Positions 24,829 to 33,158 of a stretch of DNA of 64,000 bases are shown here, one piece after another. Source of the DNA: Shewanella amazonensis SB2B (GTDB taxonomy: Bacteria > Pseudomonadota > Gammaproteobacteria > Enterobacterales > Shewanellaceae); contig NC_008700.1 in the NCBI RefSeq assembly GCF_000015245.1, positions 1,122,001-1,186,000 of the forward strand, read 5' to 3'. Under the pieces are notes generated by a model that worked only from the letters and a program-made list of their open reading frames with translations, was not told the origin of the DNA and ran no database searches. The position numbers and the translations under genes are program-made. Every line of letters starts with the position of its first letter. Positions within the stretch are counted from its first letter, which is position 1.

Positions 24829-25965
24829 ATGCAAGCAACACAGACCAAGGCCGCTAAGCCGAGGTTAATGTCACTGGACGCCCTGAGGGGCTTTGACATG
24901 TTCTGGATCTTGGGTGGGGAGAAGCTGTTTATTGCGCTCTTTGCCCTGACAGGATGGTCCTTCTGGCAGCTCGCCGATGCCGAGATGCATCATAGTGAGT
25001 GGCATGGCTTTACTTTTTACGATTTGATTTTCCCTCTGTTTATTTTTCTCTCCGGTGTGGCGCTGGGACTGTCGCCCAAACGGCTCGATAAACTGGCGCC
25101 AGCCGAGCGCAATCCAATTTATCGTCACGCGGTAAAGCGCTTGTTTTTGTTGCTGGCGTTGGGCGTGCTCTATAACCACGGCTGGGGAACGGGCATTCCG
25201 GCTCATTCAGACGAAGTACGTTATGCCAGCGTGCTGGGCCGCATTGCCTTTGCCTGGTTCTTTGCTGCGCTTTTGGTTTGGCATACCAGCCTGCGTACTC
25301 AGATAGCGACCGCCCTGGCTATTTTGTTTGGGTACGCTGCCATTCAGCTGTGGTTGCCGGTTCCCGGAGGTCAGGCAGGTGTGTTGACACCAAGTGGCTC
25401 CATCAACGCCTGGGTAGACACCCATTTTCTGCCGGGGATCACCTATCAACACCGTCCCTACGATCCTGAAGGTATTCTTTCCACTCTGCCGGCAATAGTG
25501 AATGCGCTGATGGGCGTGTTTGTTGGTCGCTTTATTGTGAAGCCAGACGCCAGGGGCGACTGGGCAAAGGCGGGAATTCTGACCGGGGCAGGGGGACTGT
25601 CGCTGGTGCTCGGTTGGAGTCTCGACTCGGTATTGCCGGTGAACAAAGATTTGTGGACCTCCAGCTTTGTATTGGTGACCACCGGCTGGAATTTGTTGTT
25701 CCTCGCTCTCTTTTATGTGCTGGTGGATGTGCTTGGTGCCAAGCGTCTGGCATTTCCGTTTGTGGTGATTGGGGTGAACTCCATCATTATTTATCTGGCA
25801 TCCAGCCTGATGAACTGGGAATACCTCAGTAAGAGCCTCTTTGGTGGAGTTATCCATGCCTTACCTATGCCTGCCCAGGCGTTGGCGGCAGCCATCGGAT
25901 TTTTGCTGGTACAGTGGGCCCTGCTTTATTGGATGTACCGTAAAGGCATATTCATCCGGATTTAA
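24829..25965 (+). CDS. nagX: NagX, membrane acyltransferase-like protein (DUF5009/HGSNAT-like)
   Basis: This is a 378-residue polytopic inner-membrane protein with roughly ten hydrophobic segments. It opens with the family signature LMSLDALRGFDMFWILGGEK. It belongs to the DUF5009 / heparan-alpha-glucosaminide N-acetyltransferase-like group named NagX in Shewanella GlcNAc loci; an auxiliary role in amino-sugar uptake or acetyl transfer across the membrane has been proposed, not proven. The conserved Asp/Arg (LDALRG) and the H-x-E-W-H near residue 50 are candidates for function. It lies 108 bases after nagA behind a terminator, with no NagR operator of its own. Confidence 0.85.
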   Translation: MQATQTKAAKPRLMSLDALRGFDMFWILGGEKLFIALFALTGWSFWQLADAEMHHSEWHGFTFYDLIFPLFIFLSGVALGLSPKRLDKLAPAERNPIYRHAVKRLFLLLALGVLYNHGWGTGIPAHSDEVRYASVLGRIAFAWFFAALLVWHTSLRTQIATALAILFGYAAIQLWLPVPGGQAGVLTPSGSINAWVDTHFLPGITYQHRPYDPEGILSTLPAIVNALMGVFVGRFIVKPDARGDWAKAGILTGAGGLSLVLGWSLDSVLPVNKDLWTSSFVLVTTGWNLLFLALFYVLVDVLGAKRLAFPFVVIGVNSIIIYLASSLMNWEYLSKSLFGGVIHALPMPAQALAAAIGFLLVQWALLYWMYRKGIFIRI

Positions 25966-26032
25966 TTCAAGGTTGTTAGCATGTTGGCGATCCGATGTGC
26001 ATCTGGCAGCCCTGTTACATGTATTTTAATAA

Positions 26033-26050
26033 AATGACAGCGTTGTCTTT
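26033..26050 (+). promoter_or_regulatory. NagR operator 4 (nagP)
   Basis: AATGACAGCGTTGTCTTT differs from the consensus at one base in the outer right half. It lies 150 bases before the nagP start. The leader also holds an 8-bp hairpin at 26094-26120. I cannot assign -35/-10 boxes with confidence. Confidence 0.8.
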
Positions 26051-26199
26051 TTGGGCTTGGTGCTTTAACATCGGTGAAACATCAGACTAAAAGCCGCGCC
26101 AGATTGGCACAATGGTGCGGTGATATAACGAGTGCCGTTGGATGGATGGGATTGGGCTTACCCTGATCTTGATAAGAAACTATTAAAAGAAGCAGGCAT

Positions 26200-27525
26200 A
26201 TGAACATGACAGTTGCGAGCGAGGCTCAGGTGAGCCGCAGAAGCAGCGTACTGCCGATGACCATTATCGGCATACTCTTCTTCATCTTTGGATTTGTGAC
26301 CTGGCTGAATGGTTCACTGATCCCTTTTCTGAAGGTTATCTGTGAGCTGAACGAGTTTCAGGCACTGTTTGTCACTTTTGCCTTCTACATAGCCTACACG
26401 GTAATGGCCTTGCCTATGTCCTCCATTCTACGCCGTACCGGTTACCGTAATGGTATGGCCATTGGTTTGGGCATCATGGTGGTGGGTAGCCTGGCTTTTA
26501 TTCCAGCCGCATACAGCGCCAACTTCCTGCTGTTTTTGGGTGCCCTGTTTATTCTGGGAACGGGTTTGACCATTCTGCAAACGGCATCCAACCCTTACGT
26601 GGTTCATATCGGTCCCAAAGAAAGTGCGGCCATGCGGATCTCCATCATGGGAATTATCAACAAGCTCGCTGGTGTAGTGGTTCCGCTGCTGTTTACTGCG
26701 TTGGTGTTGTCGGGGCTTGAAAACTTCGATGAAGCTCACCTGTCGGCATTGAGCGACGCAGACCGAGCGGTGCAGATAACCGAGCTCTCAAGCCGCCTGG
26801 TGATGCCTTATATCTATATGGCCGTGGCGCTGCTTGCGCTGATCGCGCTGGTGAAGTTCTCTGGTCTACCAGAACTTGAATTTGAAGAAGCCGAATCCGC
26901 CGAAGGCGAGAAGGGCAGTATCACCCAGTTTCCTCAGGTTATTCTGGGCGCCATAGCACTCTTTGCTTATGTGGGTATCGAGGTGATTGCCGGCGATACC
27001 ATTGGTCTGTACGGTCAGTCGCTTGGGGTGGCCAATTTCGCGTCGCTTACTTCATACACCATGGTATTTATGGTGATTGGTTATGCCATAGGTGTGCTCT
27101 GTATTCCGCGTTTTATCAGTCAGGAAAGGGCGTTGCTTGCCTCCGCCATTGCTGGTGGTCTGTGTGTGCTTGGTGCTGTATTTGGTTCTACCGAAAGCAC
27201 CACACTGGCCTCAGCCCTCTGGGGATGGATGGGGGTGCCTTTGGTCCCCAACTCGGTAGTTTTTGTTGCCATGATGGGCCTAGCCCACGCGCTGGTGTGG
27301 CCTGCCGTTTGGCCTTTGGCATTGGATGGCTTGGGCAAGTTTACCGCCCAGGGTTCGGCGTTGCTTATCATGGGGATTTCCGGTGGCGCCATTTTGCCCC
27401 TGCTCTTTGGCAAGGTGGCCCATTTCAGCGGTGAGACTCAGCTGGGTTACTGGGTAGGCCTGCCATGCTATCTGTTCATCCTCTTCTATGCGGTGAAAGG
27501 ACATAAGATGCGTAGCTGGAAATAA
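26200..27525 (+). CDS. nagP: N-acetylglucosamine permease NagP (MFS, FucP-like)
   Basis: This is a major facilitator superfamily symporter of the FucP/glucose-galactose transporter group, 441 residues with about 12 membrane segments, that brings GlcNAc into the cytoplasm. It begins with a short cytoplasmic tail, then GILFFIFGFVTWLNGSLIPF with the conserved N-G-x-L-I-P of the group. The central loop is acidic (EFEEAESAEGEKG). GlcNAc must be phosphorylated after entry by NagK, which explains the kinase in the same regulon. An AGCAGG lies 4 bases before ATG 26200; ATG 26206 is possible. A NagR operator lies upstream and a terminator follows. Confidence 0.92.
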   Translation: MNMTVASEAQVSRRSSVLPMTIIGILFFIFGFVTWLNGSLIPFLKVICELNEFQALFVTFAFYIAYTVMALPMSSILRRTGYRNGMAIGLGIMVVGSLAFIPAAYSANFLLFLGALFILGTGLTILQTASNPYVVHIGPKESAAMRISIMGIINKLAGVVVPLLFTALVLSGLENFDEAHLSALSDADRAVQITELSSRLVMPYIYMAVALLALIALVKFSGLPELEFEEAESAEGEKGSITQFPQVILGAIALFAYVGIEVIAGDTIGLYGQSLGVANFASLTSYTMVFMVIGYAIGVLCIPRFISQERALLASAIAGGLCVLGAVFGSTESTTLASALWGWMGVPLVPNSVVFVAMMGLAHALVWPAVWPLALDGLGKFTAQGSALLIMGISGGAILPLLFGKVAHFSGETQLGYWVGLPCYLFILFYAVKGHKMRSWK

Positions 27526-27552
27526 CCGCGGGTATCTGAAATATTGTCGGTT

Positions 27553-27577
27553 AAAAGGAGGCTAAGGCCTCCTTTTT
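27553..27577 (+). terminator. Intrinsic terminator of nagP
   Basis: AAAAGGAGGC-TAA-GGCCTCCTTTTT: an A-run, a GC-rich stem and a T-run 27 bases after the nagP stop. Confidence 0.85.
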
Positions 27578-27660
27578 GATGGGCGAGTTTTCCCCTTAAG
27601 CTGATAAGTGTCTGAGTTTGGGTGCATAAAGGCGGGGAATGAGATAGAAATGCCAAAACG

Positions 27661-27687
27661 AAAAAAGCCACTCAAAGAGTGGCTTTA
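27661..27687 (-). terminator. Terminator of the tRNA-Phe/tRNA-Thr transcript
   Basis: On the minus strand AAAGCCACTC-TTT-GAGTGGCTTTTTT forms a stem and T-run, 9 bases beyond the 3' end of tRNA-Thr. Confidence 0.85.
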
Positions 27688-27696
27688 AACTTTTTA

Positions 27697-27772
<76 letters not shown>

Positions 27773-27780
27773 CTTAAAGG

Positions 27781-27856
27781 TGGTGCCCGAACCCGGAATC
27801 GAACCAGGGACACGCGGATTTTCAATCCGCTGCTCTACCAACTGAGCTATTCGGGC
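27781..27856 (-). tRNA. tRNA-Phe (anticodon GAA)
   Basis: This is a 76-base tRNA with encoded CCA. The acceptor GCCCGAA pairs with TTCGGGC. The anticodon arm GCGGA-TTGAAAA-TCCGC gives GAA. It lies 8 bases upstream of tRNA-Thr on the same transcript. Confidence 0.96.
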
Positions 27857-28190
27857 AACTAAGCTGAGCGTTAGTCGTCTACTTCAGACCGGGTCATTGT
27901 GCCCGTCTCGTCTGGAGTGCGCGTATAATATAGCGGTCGTTTTTTTCCTGCAAGCGCTTTTTCCTGAGTTGCAGCGTGTCTGGCCAGATAATCACCAAAC
28001 CCCATAAAAAAGCCACATAATTGCCGAATTAACCAACAAAATGACGGCGTTGCAGCGCTACTCTTTGGCTGATTCGCGCCGGTTTAATGCATTGGGCCTC
28101 TGAAACTCTTGTCTCTTCCTTTCTTATTTCTAAAAAATCGAACCATATGGGCGATTTTTAGCGATTTTATTATTTCTGACACCGATTAAG
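27857..28190. other. Intergenic region between tRNA-Phe and cytochrome b561
   Basis: These 334 bases contain the tRNA promoter on the minus strand (27925-27953) and a degenerate half of the NagR palindrome (28040-28057). The rest is A+T-rich and holds the presumed b561 promoter; I see no gene in it. Confidence 0.6.
27925..27953 (-). promoter_or_regulatory. Strong sigma-70 promoter of the tRNA pair
   Basis: On the minus strand TTGCAG (27948-27953) is followed after exactly 17 bases by TATTAT (27925-27930), then a GC-rich CGCGCAC discriminator, as in stringently controlled stable-RNA promoters. Confidence 0.75.
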
Positions 28191-28772
28191 ATGAAAACCA
28201 TTCTCGTTAGTCGGTGTGTTGATGATATGTGGCGAAATCGCGCGTCAGGTTATGGCTGGATTGCTATTGGAATTCACTGGATGATGGCCGTCCTGATCCT
28301 GGGGCTCTTCGCTTTGGGGTTGTGGATGGTGGAACTTAACTATTACAGCCAGTGGTACCAAGTCGCCCCATACTGGCACAAGGGCTTGGGAGGCGTTGTA
28401 TTTGCCTTATTGTTACTGAGGCTGGGGATTCGGTTGGGGGACCAACAGCCCAGCGCCTTGGGGAAAGGCGCCGAAGTGGTGCTTGCCAAAATAGTGCATC
28501 TCGCGCTGTACCTGTTGCCACTGGGATTGGTGATAAGTGGCTACCTAATTTCGACAGCCGATGGCCGTGCCCTGGAGCTGCTGGGGCTGGTATCCATTCC
28601 ATCGCTTGTGTCATTTCCGGGTCAGGAAGATACGGCTGGACAAATCCACGGTGTGCTTGCGTGGCTATTAATCGCCCTGGTGAGTGCCCATGCGCTGGCT
28701 GCCATCAAACACCACCTTATTAACAGAAACGCCACTTTATTAAGAATGCTAAGGCCCCAAAAGGAAATCTGA
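28191..28772 (+). CDS. Cytochrome b561-family membrane protein
   Basis: This is a di-haem cytochrome b561 of the small bacterial type (CybB-like), 193 residues with four membrane helices. Candidate haem-ligand histidines are seen in the first helix (GIHWMM), before the second (WHKGLG), and in the later helices (VHLALYLLP; QIHGVLAWLL; HALAAIKHH). It probably passes electrons between quinone and a periplasmic partner. The start is uncertain: ATG 28191 gives a 12-residue extension with weak TAAG, while ATG 28227 gives the usual MWRN N-terminus. It is followed by a YceI gene after 2 bases, a pairing common in Proteobacteria. Confidence 0.85.
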   Translation: MKTILVSRCVDDMWRNRASGYGWIAIGIHWMMAVLILGLFALGLWMVELNYYSQWYQVAPYWHKGLGGVVFALLLLRLGIRLGDQQPSALGKGAEVVLAKIVHLALYLLPLGLVISGYLISTADGRALELLGLVSIPSLVSFPGQEDTAGQIHGVLAWLLIALVSAHALAAIKHHLINRNATLLRMLRPQKEI

Positions 28773-28774
28773 AC

Positions 28775-29347
28775 ATGAAAAAGACTCTACTTTCTGCCCT
28801 GTTTGTTACGTCACTTATCGCTGTGCCAGTCTCGGCTGCAGACTATGTGATTGATACTCAGGGAGCACACGCTTCCATCAACTTTAAAGTCAATCATCTG
28901 GGCTACAGCTTTGTGGTTGGCCGCTTTAACGACTTCGGTGGCGAGTTCAGCTTTGATGGCAAGTCACCTGAAACTGCCAAAGTAAAGGTGACAGTAAACA
29001 CCCAGAGTCTGGACTCCAATCATGCCGAGCGTGATAAGCATTTAAAGAGTGCCGACTTTATCAATGCGGGTAAGTATCCTGAGGCCGTGTTTGAGTCTAC
29101 ATCTGTGAAGGCGGGCAGCGACGGCACTTTGGTTATCGAAGGTAACTTTACCCTTAACGGCGTAACCAAGCCGTTAACCATAGATGCCGTTGCCATCGGT
29201 GAAGGCAGCGACCCCTGGGGTGGCTACCGCGCGGGCTTTACCGGCAGTACCAGCTTTGCCCTCAAGGATTACAACATCAACTATGATTTGGGGCCAGCCT
29301 CTACCCATGTGACCCTGGACCTGGTAGTTGAAGGCATTCGTAAATAA
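28775..29347 (+). CDS. yceI: YceI family periplasmic protein
   Basis: This is a 190-residue secreted protein with signal peptide MKKTLLSALFVTSLIAVPVSA-A and the YceI lipocalin-like beta-barrel, a fold that binds polyisoprenoids such as quinone-like lipids. Family features are the N-terminal DTQGAHASINFKVNHLGYS, the RDKHLKSADFINAGKYPE segment, and G-FTLNGVTKP. It starts 2 bases after the cytochrome b561 stop, so the pair is one unit, consistent with a joint role around quinone in the membrane. A terminator follows 20 bases after the stop. Confidence 0.92.
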   Translation: MKKTLLSALFVTSLIAVPVSAADYVIDTQGAHASINFKVNHLGYSFVVGRFNDFGGEFSFDGKSPETAKVKVTVNTQSLDSNHAERDKHLKSADFINAGKYPEAVFESTSVKAGSDGTLVIEGNFTLNGVTKPLTIDAVAIGEGSDPWGGYRAGFTGSTSFALKDYNINYDLGPASTHVTLDLVVEGIRK

Positions 29348-29367
29348 CGCGATATACACCTGTTAAG

Positions 29368-29389
29368 ACGCCCCGAAAGGGGCGTTTTT
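29368..29389 (+). terminator. Intrinsic terminator of b561-yceI
   Basis: ACGCCCC-GAAA-GGGGCGTTTTT has a GNRA-type loop and a T-run. Confidence 0.88.
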
Positions 29390-29516
29390 CATGGGGAATT
29401 GTCGTGCATCGGCGACGGATTTCAGGGTACACTAGCGCCAATTTCACGCATCGTTTTCCTGTGCTGGTAGATTACCGGCATCAGGTTGCTTTTGTTTTAA
29501 GGAGACGAAAGACACT

Positions 29517-29993
29517 ATGAATAAGGTGCCTATGACGGTGGTTGGAGCCGAGCAGCTCCGCAAAGAACTGGACATTTTGAAGTTTGACCGCCGCCCTAAA
29601 ATCACTGAAGCCATTGCTGCGGCAAGAGAGCTTGGCGATCTGAAGGAAAATGCCGAGTATCACGCTGCCCGTGAAGAGCAGGGGATCTGCGAAGCCCGCA
29701 TCCGTGATATTGAAGGCAAGCTGTCCAATGCCCAAATCATTGATGTCACCAAGATGGCCAACAATGGCCGCATTATCTTCGGTGCAACTGTCACTATTTT
29801 GAATCTGGATACCGATGCTGAAGTGACCTATCGCATCGTGGGTGACGACGAGGCCAACATCAAAGAAAACCTGATTTCGGTGAACTCCCCCATTGCCCGT
29901 GGCCTGGTGGGTAAAAACCTCGGTGACGAAGTTAACATCACCACTCCTGCCGGCGTGACTGCTTATGAAGTGGTGGAAGTGCAATACATCTGA
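29517..29993 (+). CDS. greA: Transcript cleavage factor GreA
   Basis: This factor rescues backtracked RNA polymerase by stimulating cleavage of the RNA 3' end in the active centre. The 158 residues equal the E. coli length. It has an N-terminal coiled coil with the catalytic acidic tip (LGDLKENAEYHAAREEQ) and a C-terminal FKBP-like domain with the SPIARGLVGK motif. The start is ATG 29517 behind AAGGAG; the N-terminus MNKVPMT aligns with the MQAIPMT of E. coli. It stands alone between two terminators. Confidence 0.96.
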   Translation: MNKVPMTVVGAEQLRKELDILKFDRRPKITEAIAAARELGDLKENAEYHAAREEQGICEARIRDIEGKLSNAQIIDVTKMANNGRIIFGATVTILNLDTDAEVTYRIVGDDEANIKENLISVNSPIARGLVGKNLGDEVNITTPAGVTAYEVVEVQYI

Positions 29994-30015
29994 TTGCTTT
30001 CGGTGCTGACAAAAC

Positions 30016-30043
30016 AAAAAAGCCGCTATTTAGCGGCTTTTTT
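30016..30043. terminator. Bidirectional terminator greA / yhbY
   Basis: AAAAAAGCCGCTA-TT-TAGCGGCTTTTTT is fully symmetric and serves both convergent genes. Confidence 0.9.
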
Positions 30044-30074
30044 GTTGATGCTCTTAATTAAAAAGAGCGAAAGA

Positions 30075-30374
30075 TTATCGCGCCTTTGGCAGGGCAATCT
30101 TTTGTTCTTCGGACTGGCGATACAGCACCAGTACGTGACCGATAAGCTGCACCTTGGCGGCTTGGGTTTCACGTACAATGGCGTCAACGATGGCGTTTTT
30201 CATTTCACGATCGCTGCTGGCCACTTTCACCTTGATAAGTTCATGGTGACTCAGGGCTCCGTCGATTTCAGCCAGTACTCCCTCGGTCAGGCCATTGGCC
30301 CCGAGCAGCACCACCGGCTTTAAATCGTGCGCCAGTCCTTTGAGATGCTGTTTTTGTTTGGTGGTCAGATTCAT
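30075..30374 (-). CDS. yhbY: Ribosome-associated RNA-binding protein YhbY (CRS1/YhbY domain)
   Basis: This is a 99-residue KH-like RNA-binding protein associated with large-subunit (50S) assembly. The start ATG 30374 gives MNLTTKQKQHLKGLAH, matching E. coli; the frame extends 3 codons upstream but without conservation. The GxxG-type loop LLGANGLTEGV and the SHHELIKVKVA strand of the family are present. It is divergent from rlmE, another large-subunit assembly gene, in the same arrangement as in E. coli, sharing an intergenic region of about 90 bases. Confidence 0.94.
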   Translation of the reverse strand: MNLTTKQKQHLKGLAHDLKPVVLLGANGLTEGVLAEIDGALSHHELIKVKVASSDREMKNAIVDAIVRETQAAKVQLIGHVLVLYRQSEEQKIALPKAR

Positions 30375-30463
30375 TTGTACCAACTTTTGCTGAGTTACTG
30401 TTGAAAGTTGGGTATTCTACCCTTATATAGCCCTTGTGTAACTCTCATTGTCGCGGATTTTTA

Positions 30464-31093
30464 ATGACAGCTAAAAAACGTTCGGCCAGCTCCACCCGTT
30501 GGATGCAGGAGCATTTCGATGACCACTATGTGAAATTGGCACAAAAACGGGGCTTACGCTCTCGTGCCGCCTTCAAGCTCGAAGAATTACAGGAAAAGGA
30601 TCATCTGATAAAGCCCGGCATGACGGTGGTGGATTTGGGAGCAGCCCCCGGTGGCTGGTCTCAGGTTGCGGTCAAACTCGTGGGTGATAGGGGTAAGGTG
30701 ATAGCCTGTGATATCCTGCCTATGGACCCCATTGTTGGCGTTGATTTTCTGCAGGGTGATTTCCGCGAAGATGCCGTGCTTAACGCATTGCTCGAGCGGG
30801 TGGGTGACGAGAAGGTAGATGTTGTGCTGTCTGATATGGCACCCAACATGAGTGGTTCTGATGGGGTCGATCAGCCCCGAGCCATGTATCTGGTGGAATT
30901 GGCACTGGATATGTGTCATCAGGTATTGGCGCCCAATGGCAGCTTTGCCGTAAAAGTCTTTCAGGGGGAGGGCTTTGACGAGTACATGAAAGCGGTCAGA
31001 GAGGCGTTTAAGGTCGTTAAGACACGTAAACCGGACTCATCACGGGCACGTTCCCGTGAGGTCTATCTGGTGGCGACCGGGTATAAGTTGTAG
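30464..31093 (+). CDS. rlmE: 23S rRNA 2'-O-methyltransferase RlmE (RrmJ/FtsJ)
   Basis: This enzyme methylates the 2'-OH of U2552 in the A-loop of 23S rRNA with S-adenosylmethionine, a late step of 50S assembly. The 209 residues from ATG 30464 equal E. coli; an upstream in-frame TTG at 30434 is rejected. Catalytic residues are in place: Lys38 (AAFKLEE), Asp124 (DMAPNMSG), Lys164 region (AVKVFQGEG) and the final Glu (SREVYLVATG). The SAM motif is DLGAAPGGWSQ. It precedes ftsH by 45 bases, as in E. coli, where both are in a heat-shock operon. Confidence 0.95.
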   Translation: MTAKKRSASSTRWMQEHFDDHYVKLAQKRGLRSRAAFKLEELQEKDHLIKPGMTVVDLGAAPGGWSQVAVKLVGDRGKVIACDILPMDPIVGVDFLQGDFREDAVLNALLERVGDEKVDVVLSDMAPNMSGSDGVDQPRAMYLVELALDMCHQVLAPNGSFAVKVFQGEGFDEYMKAVREAFKVVKTRKPDSSRARSREVYLVATGYKL

Positions 31094-31138
31094 TACCCTA
31101 ACGCTTAGCTTCGACAGACTTTAAAGAGGTCTATTAAT

Positions 31139-33091
31139 TTGAGTGATATGGCAAAAAATCTCATTCTCTGGGTCGTCATCGCCGTTGTGCTGATGTCGGT
31201 ATTCCAGGGTTACTCCCCCTCTTCTTCCTCATCGCAGAAGATGGAATACTCCACGTTCCTCGAAGAAAACAAAGCCGATCAGATCCTGTCGGTTGAATTC
31301 AAGAGTGACCAACGCACGATTGAAGGGCAAAAACGTAGCGGTGAAAAGTTCACCACTATCATGCCCATGTATGACCAGGACCTGATCAATGATCTGGTAC
31401 GTAAAGGCGTTGTGATTAAAGGGGAAGAAGCGCAGGAATCCAGTTTCCTGACTCAAATTTTCATCTCCTGGTTCCCCATGCTGCTGCTTATCGGCGTGTG
31501 GATTTTCTTCATGCGCCAGATGCAGGGCGGCGGCGGAAAGGGCGCCATGTCCTTCGGCAAGAGCAAAGCCAAGCTGATGAGTGAAGATCAGATTAAAACC
31601 ACCTTCGCCGATGTCGCTGGCTGTGATGAAGCCAAAGAAGAAGTGAAGGAAATGGTTGACTATCTGCGCGACCCGACCAAGTTCCAGAAACTGGGTGGCC
31701 GTATTCCTACCGGTGTGCTGATGGTTGGTCCTCCAGGTACGGGTAAAACCCTGCTGGCCAAAGCCATTGCCGGTGAAGCCAAGGTACCTTTCTTTACCAT
31801 TTCAGGCTCTGACTTCGTCGAAATGTTTGTGGGCGTGGGTGCGTCCCGTGTTCGTGACATGTTTGACCAAGCCAAAAAGTCGGCTCCCTGTATCATCTTT
31901 ATCGACGAAATCGATGCCGTGGGTCGCCAGCGCGGCGCTGGTCTCGGTGGTGGTCACGATGAGCGTGAGCAAACCCTGAACCAGATGCTGGTTGAGATGG
32001 ATGGCTTCGAAGGCAACGAAGGCATTATCGTGATTGCCGCGACCAACCGTCCTGACGTACTGGATGCCGCGCTCTTGCGTCCAGGCCGTTTTGACCGCCA
32101 GGTGGTGGTGGGTTTGCCAGATGTTCGTGGTCGCGAGCAAATCCTGAAAGTGCATATGCGCAAAGTGCCGCTGGCTGAAGACGTAAAAGCCAGCGTTATC
32201 GCCCGTGGTACGCCCGGTTTCTCCGGTGCTGACCTGGCCAACCTGGTAAACGAAGCCGCACTCTTTGCCGCACGAGGCAACCGCCGCGTGGTGAGCATGG
32301 AAGAGTTTGAGCGCGCTAAAGACAAGATCATGATGGGCGCCGAGCGCCGCTCCATGGTGATGTCCGAAGCTGAAAAGGAAATGACCGCATACCATGAAGC
32401 GGGTCACGCCATCGTGGGTTATCTGGTACCCGAGCACGATCCTGTGCACAAGGTCACTATCATTCCCCGTGGCCGTGCACTGGGTGTCACCTTCTTCCTG
32501 CCAGAGGCTGACGCCATCAGTCAGAGTCGTCGAAAGCTCGAGAGTAAAATTTCGGTTGCCTACGGTGGCCGCCTGGCCGAAGAGCTGATTTACGGTACCG
32601 AGCAGGTATCCACTGGCGCGTCGCAGGACATCAAGTATGCAACTTCCATTGCCCGTAACATGGTGACCCAGTGGGGCTTCTCGGAAAAACTCGGTCCGCT
32701 GCTTTATGCCGATGAAGAAGGCGAGGTGTTCCTCGGCCGCTCCATGGCTAAGGCCAAGCATATGTCCGATGAGACAGCTGCGCTGATTGATGCAGAGGTC
32801 AAAGTCATCATTGACCGTAACTACGAGCGAGCCAATCAGTTGCTGGTTGAAAATATGGACATCCTGCATGCCATGAAAGACGCTCTTATGAAGTACGAAA
32901 CTATCGACTCACGTCAAATTGAAGATTTGATGGAGCGCCGTGAAGTCCGTCTGCCCGCTGACTGGCAGAAGGATGAACAAAATGGTGATAAAGGTGACAA
33001 GGGTAATAAAGGCGTTGAAGCTGCAGCACAAGATAATGAGCCTGCAGAGCCTACCGATCTGAACCCTGATGAACCTGTGATCAAACATTGA
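31139..33091 (+). CDS. ftsH: ATP-dependent zinc metalloprotease FtsH
   Basis: This membrane AAA+ protease degrades SecY, LpxC, sigma-32 and other unstable or misassembled proteins. The 650 residues comprise two N-terminal membrane helices bracketing a periplasmic domain, an AAA module with Walker A GPPGTGKT (197-204), and an M41 protease domain with zinc motif HEAGH (419-423). The C-terminal tail is hydrophilic and rich in Asp, Lys and Gly. The start TTG 31139 (GAGG upstream) corresponds to the long E. coli form MSDMAKN; ATG 31148 would give the short form. It follows rlmE and precedes folP and glmM, the E. coli order. Confidence 0.96.
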   Translation: MSDMAKNLILWVVIAVVLMSVFQGYSPSSSSSQKMEYSTFLEENKADQILSVEFKSDQRTIEGQKRSGEKFTTIMPMYDQDLINDLVRKGVVIKGEEAQESSFLTQIFISWFPMLLLIGVWIFFMRQMQGGGGKGAMSFGKSKAKLMSEDQIKTTFADVAGCDEAKEEVKEMVDYLRDPTKFQKLGGRIPTGVLMVGPPGTGKTLLAKAIAGEAKVPFFTISGSDFVEMFVGVGASRVRDMFDQAKKSAPCIIFIDEIDAVGRQRGAGLGGGHDEREQTLNQMLVEMDGFEGNEGIIVIAATNRPDVLDAALLRPGRFDRQVVVGLPDVRGREQILKVHMRKVPLAEDVKASVIARGTPGFSGADLANLVNEAALFAARGNRRVVSMEEFERAKDKIMMGAERRSMVMSEAEKEMTAYHEAGHAIVGYLVPEHDPVHKVTIIPRGRALGVTFFLPEADAISQSRRKLESKISVAYGGRLAEELIYGTEQVSTGASQDIKYATSIARNMVTQWGFSEKLGPLLYADEEGEVFLGRSMAKAKHMSDETAALIDAEVKVIIDRNYERANQLLVENMDILHAMKDALMKYETIDSRQIEDLMERREVRLPADWQKDEQNGDKGDKGNKGVEAAAQDNEPAEPTDLNPDEPVIKH

Positions 33092-33117
33092 TAGTGCTTA
33101 GCGATTGATGTTACTTA

Positions 33118-33143
33118 GAAAACCCCGAACCCGGGGTTTTCTT
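33118..33143 (+). terminator. Intrinsic terminator between ftsH and folP
   Basis: GAAAACCCC-GAACCC-GGGGTTTTC followed by TTG. The short T-run suggests partial termination, allowing some read-through into folP. Confidence 0.65.
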
Positions 33144-33158
33144 GTTTAAGGAGTATCC

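Noticed and set aside
31802..32869. 355-codon frame opposite ftsH
   Set aside because: It lies fully inside the conserved ftsH gene and has the His/Thr-rich character of an antisense shadow.
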